Assembly (NCBI RefSeq): GCF_010672455.1
Contig: NZ_JAAHGO010000070.1
Span: 1-37,671 of the forward strand
Length of the DNA stretch: 37,671 bases
Direction of reading: 5' to 3'
DNA from: Okeania sp. SIO2C9
Lineage (GTDB): Bacteria > Cyanobacteriota > Cyanobacteriia > Cyanobacteriales > Microcoleaceae
The position numbers and the translations under genes are program-made. The stretch's first letter is position 1; each line of letters opens with the position of its first letter. Below are positions 29,131 to 36,337 of the stretch, in pieces. The notes under the pieces were generated by a model. The model saw nothing but the letters and a program-made list of their open reading frames with translations, was not told where the DNA came from and searched no databases.

Positions 29131-32100
29131 ATGATTAAAACTTCACTCAACAGAGCCGCATCTTCATACCAACCGTTGACAAAGGATAAAGGAAAAGCCA
29201 GTTTTCCTAAAACAGAACAACCAGTACAACCAAACAGAGAATATACTTCACCCGAAACTCTTGAATTACAGGGATACAAGCAGCCCAAGCTAGGGGCAAT
29301 GGTAGAGAATGTGATGGCTGCACAACTTGCGGGTATGAGCGATCGACCTTCAACGAAGGATGAAGACTTTGGAAATCAATTAAGAGCACCTCGCCCAGAT
29401 AAGTTAGGTAGTATGGTCATCCAGCCGAAGTTTACTGTAGGACGACCCCCTTCAAGGAGTGTAGGGGAGTTGGGAAATCAATTAAGAGCACCTCGTCCAG
29501 ATAAGTTAGGTAGTATGAGCATCCAGCCGAAGTTAACTGTAGGTGAACCTAATGATGCCTATGAGCAGGAAGCGGATAGGGTAGCCAGGAGGGTGGTTGA
29601 TGAAATTAATGCCCCTGCATCGGTACAACGTCACACAGGTGATGAAGAGATACAAATGAAACCCCACTCAAGTGCCATCCAGCTCGAAAGAATGACAGGA
29701 GTTAGGGATTTTGGGTTTAGTCCCAAAGTGTCGATGGTGCAAAGGGAAGGGATGGAAGAGGGTGTGTTATTTAGAAGGGCAGTGGTAAACAGAATGGATG
29801 GGTACGCAGGAGGAGATGCGACTGGGGAGTTGGAAACAGCAATTGAAGGTGCGCGGGGAAGTGGGCAACATTTAGATCCGGGCTGGCAGGCGAAAATGGG
29901 GCAGGCGATGGGTGCGGATTTTAGTGGGGTGCGGGTGCATACGGATAGTCAGTCGGATCGGTTGAATCAATCAATTCAGGCGAAGGCGTTTACGACGGGG
30001 CAGGATGTGTTTTTTCGGCAGGGGGCTTATGAGCCTGGGATCCGAGGGGGGCAGGAGTTGATTGCCCATGAGTTGACCCATGTAGTGCAGCAGAATGGGG
30101 GGGTGGTGCAGCGGCAGAGCGATCTCGAAGAAGAGGAACCCTTGCAAGGCAAATTCGCCACCGATGTGATGCCGACTCAGCTCCAGACCACCGGCGCACC
30201 GGTTGAAAACCGCACTGGGATTCCAGATTCGTTGAAGGTGGGATTGGAACAGCTCTCAGGTCTGGACATGTCGGGTGTGCGTGTACATTACAACTCTGCC
30301 AAACCGGCACAACTTAACGCCCTCGCTTATACGCAAGGCCAGAACATTGAGGTGGGGCCGGGGCAAGAGCGTCATCTGCCCCATGAAGGGTGGCACGTGG
30401 TGCAGCAGATGCAGGGGCGAGTGAAGCCCACGATGCAGACCAAAGGGATGTCGATTAACGATGATGCGGCTTTGGAGTGCGAAGCGGATGTGTTTGGGCA
30501 GAAGGCTGCCGGTGATCGGTTTGTAGCTCGATCTCCTGCGGAACGCCGAGACGGAACAAACAAAAGCGGTTCGCAAATCCAATCTACACATGCCACTGAG
30601 GTATCCCCGCAGCCGCACGCTAGCGGAGTTGGCGGGGGTCACCGAAGCGTCATACAACGGCTTATCGAAATCGGCGAAGAGTCTCTCTCCGCGGCTCAAA
30701 TAAAACCGCGTCTTCAGTCGCCCCTCCGGCTTGAGAGACGGAACGAGGCGGGTAAGATCCCAAAAATCGACCTGTTTAACGCTGGCATTCTTGATGGCGT
30801 ACTGCCGGTTTATGACAAGCAGAACCGCCAATTTAATGACTGGATAGAGTTCGCACAAGCGATGAGTGTCATTGTCGAACCCTACTGGCTGCTGTGGAAT
30901 GTCGGAAGCAACGCCGCTGAGATCGTCAATAACCAGAAGAAGGTTCAGGCGTTGATTGTCAACAACCGCCCCGCCTTCTCCAGCTTGGTGACCACCCTGG
31001 GCTTCGAGCACGAGTTCGCCCAGATGAAGAACGGTCCCCTGCGCGGAGTCTCACACCTCGAGCTTACCCGTAGCAAAGAAACCTTACCGCTGACCAACCT
31101 CCCCTGGATCCTTGAAACTGACGCTGAAAGCACGCTGGAACTAGTCAGTCCGCCCTTTGCAGTCCCAACCGTGGGCGGTCGCCCCATGCCACATGCCGAT
31201 GTGGTTAATAAAATGGACAATATTTTGAAGACGGGGCTCGTCGGGGCTGTGAAGGGAATTACCGGCTGGATGAACTGGGGTAAGCTCCCGGAGCTGGTGA
31301 GTTCCCTCAACACTGCCCTTGGGATTGAATTCCAATCACTCCAGGAGCTGTCCATCGGGCCGGAGAACCTCTCGGCGAAGACCCAGCTAGACGAACTGCC
31401 TGGTCCTGCGATCACGGCTGGAAGACTAGGTGAAATCGAGGTTGGAGCGAGCAATAAGCACTCGGGAGGTATGGACTCGCAGATCAATTTCGCCGCCGAC
31501 ATCGAGACGCTAGATATGATTCAGGACCTCGGAAAAGGTTTGGCCGATAAATCGACCCAGATTCTGAAACGTATTGAGCGGAAGCTAGCCGAGGCCATGC
31601 CCGTGCCGAAAGATGCGTCAGGAGAACTTGCTAAGTTCTATCCCCTCCTCCACCGCAAGCTAGCTGGTTTATTCGCGATCCAGTCTCAGGCCAAAGTACG
31701 CGATTGGCAGAAGCAGGCCTATTCTTACCTCGCCGCCAAGCAGACAGAAGAGACAGTCGTTCAGCCACCGACTCCGCAAGACTTCGACTTCGACATGGAC
31801 GCTCTCCTGAGCAGTGTAGTCAAGGATGTCTCGCCTCTCTGGGTGAAGGATCATCTGGTCAGCCTGGCTAAAGGCATGTTGACGGAGGATGATCTTGCAG
31901 TTCTGGCTGATGATCTCAAAAAACATCTGAATCTTTCGCTCGATGTAGGTGTGAGGAAGAGCAAAACCGTGGGTATAGCAGAAGGCTTCGAAAAGCTCCT
32001 GGAAGAGCGACTCGATCAGTTTAATGCTGATCTGAAGCAAGCCATCAAGGTGCTCTATAGCTCCTTAAGTGAGAGAGACTTCACTAAAGCTGACGAACGC

Positions 32101-32283
32101 GCCGCGTCTGGGTTCCTTGAGCACGATCCTCAGTTCATTGGCGCACGCCAAGACACCTACCTGAATCCGAGCCATGTCCAGCAGGAAGGTCTTTGGAGCG
32201 GGCGACGCCTCCACGTAGCCGAGATCCGCAAGGGCAATGTAGGAATCCTCAGCGAGGGAAATCGTCGAGCCACAGAAGGATGA
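29131..32283 (+). CDS. Double-DUF4157 protein with C-terminal amidoligase-like candidate (eCIS cargo type)
   Basis: A 1050-residue protein. Shared leader (1-80), two 34-residue repeats, [18 protein letters not shown], then a long-form DUF4157 (about 245-325, HELTH at 313-317) followed by a short-form DUF4157 (about 362-436, HEGWH at 418-422). Residues about 500-1050 form a different C-terminal part: LGFEHEF (623-629) and [15 protein letters not shown] (662-676) resemble the glutamate-binding and core motifs of the glutamate-cysteine-ligase/amidoligase fold (GFExEF...DxSxxxElvSPp). From about 30,100 on, base composition is clearly richer in G+C than the neighbours, suggesting acquisition of the C-terminal module from elsewhere. 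Toxin or modifying function is inference. Confidence 0.85.
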   Translation: MIKTSLNRAASSYQPLTKDKGKASFPKTEQPVQPNREYTSPETLELQGYKQPKLGAMVENVMAAQLAGMSDRPSTKDEDFGNQLRAPRPDKLGSMVIQPKFTVGRPPSRSVGELGNQLRAPRPDKLGSMSIQPKLTVGEPNDAYEQEADRVARRVVDEINAPASVQRHTGDEEIQMKPHSSAIQLERMTGVRDFGFSPKVSMVQREGMEEGVLFRRAVVNRMDGYAGGDATGELETAIEGARGSGQHLDPGWQAKMGQAMGADFSGVRVHTDSQSDRLNQSIQAKAFTTGQDVFFRQGAYEPGIRGGQELIAHELTHVVQQNGGVVQRQSDLEEEEPLQGKFATDVMPTQLQTTGAPVENRTGIPDSLKVGLEQLSGLDMSGVRVHYNSAKPAQLNALAYTQGQNIEVGPGQERHLPHEGWHVVQQMQGRVKPTMQTKGMSINDDAALECEADVFGQKAAGDRFVARSPAERRDGTNKSGSQIQSTHATEVSPQPHASGVGGGHRSVIQRLIEIGEESLSAAQIKPRLQSPLRLERRNEAGKIPKIDLFNAGILDGVLPVYDKQNRQFNDWIEFAQAMSVIVEPYWLLWNVGSNAAEIVNNQKKVQALIVNNRPAFSSLVTTLGFEHEFAQMKNGPLRGVSHLELTRSKETLPLTNLPWILETDAESTLELVSPPFAVPTVGGRPMPHADVVNKMDNILKTGLVGAVKGITGWMNWGKLPELVSSLNTALGIEFQSLQELSIGPENLSAKTQLDELPGPAITAGRLGEIEVGASNKHSGGMDSQINFAADIETLDMIQDLGKGLADKSTQILKRIERKLAEAMPVPKDASGELAKFYPLLHRKLAGLFAIQSQAKVRDWQKQAYSYLAAKQTEETVVQPPTPQDFDFDMDALLSSVVKDVSPLWVKDHLVSLAKGMLTEDDLAVLADDLKKHLNLSLDVGVRKSKTVGIAEGFEKLLEERLDQFNADLKQAIKVLYSSLSERDFTKADERAASGFLEHDPQFIGARQDTYLNPSHVQQEGLWSGRRLHVAEIRKGNVGILSEGNRRATEG

Positions 32284-33084
32284 GGAAAGCAAAAAGTGCG
32301 ATCGCAGCTTTTGTAGGGTGCGTTACACTTGGGTTAACGCACCAAGCAAAGCCCAATCGAAGCGATAGCACCCACGCAAAACCCCATAATGAGGCATAAA
32401 TTACAATTGCGATCTCTTCTGACGTGCCAGCTTGAATATAGATCGTCTTATATTTATTATTGTATCTTTTTGGGTCTTGGTGCGTAAGTCCTAGGAGTGT
32501 TAATTCGACTTGCACCAATGCGAACGCCATGAAATGTAAACCACCATCGGAGTGTTAATTGTAGAATGCGTTTATGGATTGTAACGTGTCATTTTTATGT
32601 TGATTCGGTGTTGGCGCTGTCGCGCTTCACACCCTAGTAGTTATAGTGCGATCGATCTTGTAGGGTGCGTTAATGAAATGTAACGCACCTTCAAAAGATT
32701 AAGATTGGGAGTGTTACGCCAAAGCCAACACACCATACTGCAAAGGCGATGCTGGATATGAAACCCAACAAACCCAAACCATTGAGCAGCTCATCCACCC
32801 CACACCTAACCCAAATCCCCCACCGCCGGACATATTCCTCAACACGGTTATCATCCGCGCCTTGCTCATAAATTAGAATTGAGAATTGAGAATTGAGAAT
32901 TGATTTTGAGCTTCTTTTAGTGCGATCGCTCTTGCAGGGTAGGCAAATGGAAATGAATCCAGATAATACGGACAAACATTGAAAAAAAGATACAATAACA
33001 AATGTTTTATATGTCTTGGGTTAAAATGATTGCGCATGAGCTAAATTAAGCTTAATTAATTGAACTTAATAAAAATCAGGAAAA
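32284..33084. other. Spacer packed with HIP1-linked and GTGCGTTA-type repeats
   Basis: This contains TTGTAGGGTGCGTTACACT (about 32312), GTAGAATGCGTTTATGG (about 32560), and TTGTAGGGTGCGTTAATG with TGTAACGCACCTTC (32658-32694). These are variants of a palindromic repeat that also lies at 26658 and 28993, often next to GCGATCG. A minus-strand stretch 32745-32880 reads as RVEEYVRRWGIWVRC...GFISSIAFAVWC and may be a gene remnant; it is not recognised. AATTGAGAATTGAG copies lie near 32876-32900. Confidence 0.5.
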
Positions 33085-33297
33085 ATGATGAAGGAAACCA
33101 ACAAATTAAAAGAGATAGAAAAAGCAATTAGCCAGTTGTCCCCCCAAGATTTAACCGAATTTCGTCGATGGTTTGCTGAATTTGACGCAGAAGCATGGGA
33201 TCAACAATTTGAAACCGATGTAACCACAGGTAAGCTAGATGGGTTAGCAGAAAAAGCGTTAAAACACTTACGAGAAGGAAACTGCACGGACTTGTGA
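33085..33297 (+). CDS. Antitoxin-like small protein (type II TA pair)
   Basis: A 70-residue protein, acidic, rich in helices, with SQLSPQDLTEFRRWFAEFDAEAWDQQ and a C-terminal GKLDGLAEKALKHL. This pattern is common in cyanobacterial antitoxins placed directly before RelE/ParE-like toxins. A second Met follows the first, so the true start may be 33088. Its TGA overlaps the GTG start of the next gene (33294-33297), implying translational coupling. Expected role: bind and neutralise the toxin and repress the pair. Confidence 0.8.
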   Translation: MMKETNKLKEIEKAISQLSPQDLTEFRRWFAEFDAEAWDQQFETDVTTGKLDGLAEKALKHLREGNCTDL

Positions 33298-33551
33298 AAC
33301 ATCGAGCAACCCCTGATTTTTGGTATTATTATCGACAATTGCCCCCCCATATTCAAGACCTTGCCGATAAATGTTATGATTTATTAAAACAAGATCCCTA
33401 TTATCCTTCATTACATTTTAAGAAAGTAGGTCGTTTTTGGACGGTTCGGATTGGGATACATTACAGAGCTATTGCAGTGGGAGATGGACAAGAAATGGCA
33501 TGGTTTTGGATAGGACATCATGCAGAATATGACAAAATATTAGGAAAATAA
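33294..33551 (+). CDS. RelE/ParE-superfamily toxin
   Basis: An 85-residue protein with the usual RelE/ParE core: FWYYYRQLPPHIQDLADKCYDLLKQDPYYPSLHFKKVG, then WTVRIGIHYRAIAV and a final WFWIGHHAEYDKIL. This family cleaves ribosome-bound mRNA (RelE) or poisons gyrase (ParE); which applies is not decided. The start is GTG inside the antitoxin's stop region (four-base overlap). The downstream sequence is an HIP1-linked palindrome. A complete, probably functional pair. Confidence 0.85.
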   Translation: MKHRATPDFWYYYRQLPPHIQDLADKCYDLLKQDPYYPSLHFKKVGRFWTVRIGIHYRAIAVGDGQEMAWFWIGHHAEYDKILGK

Positions 33552-33555
33552 GGGC

Positions 33556-33602
33556 GATCGCCGATCTTGTAGGTTGGGTTGACGGAGGGAAACCCAACAA
33601 TA
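33556..33602. repeat. HIP1-linked palindrome, second copy
   Basis: GCGATCGCCGATCTTGTAGG, then GTTGGGTTGACGGAGGGAAA and CCCAAC; same arrangement as 26308-26360. Confidence 0.6.
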
Positions 33603-33657
33603 TATCCCTATTCTCCAGACAACCGATCTTATGCTAAAATTCAGAATCCTATCTTGT

Positions 33658-33763
33658 ATATCTTTAAAATTTGCCATTTTTAGTTCGATTTCTTCTAAAT
33701 TCTCAATTATAACATATCTTTAAAATTTGCCATATTAGGTTCTACTTAATTCTAAATTCTGAA
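33658..33763 (+). repeat. Two ~50-bp direct repeats upstream of the first ligase
   Basis: ATCTTTAAAATTTGCCAT...TAATTCTAAATTCT-like sequence starts at 33658 and again at 33714, a 56-bp period with small differences. It directly precedes the ribosome-binding site AAGGAG (33765-33770). Confidence 0.65.
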
Positions 33764-33778
33764 AAAGGAGCATTCTGA

Positions 33779-35398
33779 ATGCCAAGTTATGAAGTTTCCT
33801 CTCAATTTCTTACTCCTCAAAGTTTCCTAGAACGCAGTCTAGCAGCATTTCACGACAAAGATGCTATAGTTTACCGCTCCTCTCGCTGGACTTATGCGCA
33901 GGTTGCCGCTAGAGTTAATCAACTGGCAAATGCCTTAAAAAATAGAGGTTTACAAAAAGGCGATCGCGTAGCTTTCCTTTGCCCGAATATTCCACCGATG
34001 CTAGAAGCACATTTTGGCGTTCCTTTAGCAGGAGGAGTTTTAGTCGCCATTAATATTCGATTAGCTGCTAAGGATATTTCTTACATCCTCAATAACTGTG
34101 GAGCGCGTCTATTATTTGTCGATACAGAATTATCTCATCTGGTAGCATCGGTGCAGGATGAGTTGGAAAGTGTAGAGGAAATTATCAATATAGTAGACAC
34201 TGAAATAGAAACAACAGGAGAAAAATTACCAGGAACAGACTATGAAACCTTTTTAACTACAGGTAGCTCAGACCCGATAATATCGACACTCACGGAGGAA
34301 AACGAACCAATTTCTATCAGCTACACCAGTGGCACCAGCGGTCAACCAAAAGGAGTAGTATATACTCACCGTGGTGCTTATCTCAATGCTTTAGGTATGG
34401 CATTAGAATTAGGAATGAATAACCGCAGTGTCTATTTGTGGACTTTACCCATGTTTCACTGCAATGGTTGGTGTTTTCCTTGGGGAGTCATTGCTGTGGG
34501 TGGTACTCATGTTTGTCTCCGAAAATTTTACCCCAGTACAGTAATTTCATTAATCATGGATGAGGGAGTGACTAACTTCTGTGCTTCTCCCACAATATTA
34601 ATAATGCTTACCAAGGAGCATCAAGTAATCAATAAATTACAACTTTCCCATACCGTTACAGTTGTTACTGGAGGTGCACCACCTTCCCCAACTCTGATTC
34701 AGAAAATGGAAGAGTTGGGAATTGAATTGATTCATGGTTACGGTTTAACTGAAACTTATGGTCCTCATTCTATCTGCGAATGGCAAGCACCATGGAATGA
34801 GTTATCACTTGCCGAACGCGCTCGTTTGAAAGCTAGACAGGGAGTTGCTTGTATTCATTCTTCTCAGATGCGGGTAGTAGATAAGGATATGCAGGATGTA
34901 CCTACTGATGGGGAAACTATGGGAGAAGTTGTGATGCGCGGCAATAATGTGATGCAGGGATATTTTAACGATCCAGAGGCGACTGAGTGGGCGTTTCGGG
35001 GTGGTTGGTTTCATAGTGGAGATTTGGCCGTGATGTATCCTGATGGTTATATGGAATTACGCGATCGCGCTAAGGATATTATTATTAGTAGTGGCACGAA
35101 TATTTCGACTATTGAGGTGGAGAGAGTTATTTATAAACATCCAGCAGTTTTGGAAGTGGCGGTTATTGCTATCCCGGATGAGAAACGAGGTGAAGTGCCG
35201 AAAGCTTTTGTTACTCTCAAGTCTGATGTTAATGTGAAGGCGCAGGAAATTATTGATTTTTGTCGTCAGCATTTAGCGGTTTTTAAGATTCCGAAAGCGG
35301 TTGAATTTATAGAGTTGCCAAAGACTGCTACGGGTAAGGTTCAGAAATATTTGTTGCGGGAGAAAGAGTGGGTCGGTTATGAAAAAAGGATTCACTAG
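33779..35398 (+). CDS. AMP-dependent acyl-CoA ligase (DmdB-like/long-chain type family)
   Basis: A 539-residue adenylate-forming enzyme (ANL superfamily). Motifs: P-loop YTSGTSGQPKGV, HGYGLTETYGPHS, the hinge region GWFHSGDLAVMYPDGYMELRDRAKDIIISSG, and PKTATGKVQKYLLRE carrying the C-terminal catalytic Lys. The N-terminal NIPPMLEAHFGVPLAGGVLVAINIRL block is typical of bacterial acyl-CoA synthetases near the DmdB/acyl-activating-enzyme group. It activates a carboxylic acid with ATP and links it to CoA; the substrate is not known. AAGGAG at 33765-33770 is 8 bp before the ATG. The stop codon TAG is the first TAG of an AGAATTTA tandem array. A close paralogue lies at 36338. Confidence 0.92.
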   Translation: MPSYEVSSQFLTPQSFLERSLAAFHDKDAIVYRSSRWTYAQVAARVNQLANALKNRGLQKGDRVAFLCPNIPPMLEAHFGVPLAGGVLVAINIRLAAKDISYILNNCGARLLFVDTELSHLVASVQDELESVEEIINIVDTEIETTGEKLPGTDYETFLTTGSSDPIISTLTEENEPISISYTSGTSGQPKGVVYTHRGAYLNALGMALELGMNNRSVYLWTLPMFHCNGWCFPWGVIAVGGTHVCLRKFYPSTVISLIMDEGVTNFCASPTILIMLTKEHQVINKLQLSHTVTVVTGGAPPSPTLIQKMEELGIELIHGYGLTETYGPHSICEWQAPWNELSLAERARLKARQGVACIHSSQMRVVDKDMQDVPTDGETMGEVVMRGNNVMQGYFNDPEATEWAFRGGWFHSGDLAVMYPDGYMELRDRAKDIIISSGTNISTIEVERVIYKHPAVLEVAVIAIPDEKRGEVPKAFVTLKSDVNVKAQEIIDFCRQHLAVFKIPKAVEFIELPKTATGKVQKYLLREKEWVGYEKRIH

Positions 35399-35490
35399 AA
35401 TTTAGAATTTAGAATTTAGAATTTAGAATTTAGAATTATTAGAATTTAGAATTTAGAATTATTAGAATTTAGAATTTAGAATTTAGAATA
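35396..35490 (+). repeat. AGAATTTA tandem array 1
   Basis: Repeats of the 8-mer TAGAATTT, broken by ATTAT spacers, begin on the stop codon of the first ligase and end 14 bp before the four-helix-bundle gene. Low-complexity slippage tract. Confidence 0.9.
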
Positions 35491-35504
35491 AATATCACCT
35501 ATAT

Positions 35505-35861
35505 ATGGTAAAAAAAAATATACAAGATAGAAGTTTAAATTTTAGCATCAGAATAGTAAAGCTTTGCAAGTTTTTGAGAGAAAATGGTGGGACAGGCTAT
35601 GATTTGAGTAAACAATTAATACGCTCTGGGACAAGCATAGGCGCGAATATTGAGGAAGCACAAAACGCAGAAAGTAAAGCCGATTTTATTCATAAAATGA
35701 ATATTTCTCTCAAGGAAGCTAGAGAGACTAATTACTGGTTAAAGATATTAATTGCAACAGAAAAAGAACTAGAACAAAGATTACTTCCTTTATTAAATGA
35801 ATCTAATGAATTAATTTCTATTCTTCATGCAATCATTAAAAATACTAAAGCTCAAAATTAA
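35505..35861 (+). CDS. Four-helix-bundle protein (S23/IVP family)
   Basis: A 118-residue all-helical protein with the family pattern LCKFLRENGGTGYDLSKQLIRSGTSIGANIEEAQNAESKADFIHKMNISLKEARETNYWLKIL. Members were first found as proteins encoded in 23S rRNA intervening sequences, but most copies are chromosomal orphans of unknown function. No ribosome-binding site is seen; AGAATTTA arrays flank it on both sides. The last 24 bp recur at 36252-36275 (one mismatch), so it seems to be part of a duplicated segment whose second copy is mostly lost. Confidence 0.88.
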   Translation: MVKKNIQDRSLNFSIRIVKLCKFLRENGGTGYDLSKQLIRSGTSIGANIEEAQNAESKADFIHKMNISLKEARETNYWLKILIATEKELEQRLLPLLNESNELISILHAIIKNTKAQN

Positions 35862-35872
35862 AAGAATGCAGA

Positions 35873-35966
35873 ATTTAGAATTTAGAATTATTAGAATTTA
35901 GAATTTAGAATTTAGAATTTAGAATTATTAGAATTTAGAATTATTAGAATTTAGAATTTAGAATTA
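35873..35966 (+). repeat. AGAATTTA tandem array 2
   Basis: The same 8-mer array in the same orientation, beginning 12 bp after the four-helix-bundle stop. Confidence 0.9.
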
Positions 35967-36171
35967 CGCTTTGCAACGGGGATTTGATATAGAATCCGGT
36001 TATACATATACAATATATGTTTATAATTCTATCTATACTTCAATATTCAACCTCCCCATCTTCCCATCTTCCCATCTCCCCACAGGGCGTTCTTCATTGT
36101 GGTCAGAGAATATTTTCCATTAAGTAACTTTGGCAAGATATAGGAGATTTCAAAGGATACAAATTTTCTCC

Positions 36172-36337
36172 GGATTAATTCTAAATTCTCAAAAAATTCT
36201 AAATTCTAAAGGATTTGATATTACCCCAACGCAAAACGCCCTGCATTCTCAAAAAATACCAAAGCTCAAAATTAATTCTAAATTCTAAATTCTAAATTCT
36301 AAATTCTCAAAAAATTCTAAATTCTAAATTCTAAATT
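36172..36337 (-). repeat. Inverted AGAATTTA array with four-helix-bundle gene remnant
   Basis: The plus strand reads AATTCTAAATTCT repeats at about 36175-36208 and 36274-36337, the reverse complement of arrays 1 and 2. Between them, 36252-36275 repeats the 3' end of the four-helix-bundle gene. The arrays run directly into the start codon of the second ligase. The 35967-36171 part is AT-rich with a CTTCCCATCTTCCC run and holds no gene. Confidence 0.75.

Noticed and set aside
30256-31011. Minus-strand open frame of 251 codons
   Set aside because: Opposite the 1050-residue cargo gene in its G+C-rich part, where long antisense frames are expected. The sense strand has coherent domains.
32691-32975. 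94-codon minus-strand frame with RVEEYVRRWGIWVRC
   Set aside because: Partly made of repeat sequence, no start context. Possibly a gene remnant, so mentioned in the spacer entry only.
35396-35966. Possible CRISPR array
   Set aside because: The units are 8-bp head-to-tail repeats without unique spacers.
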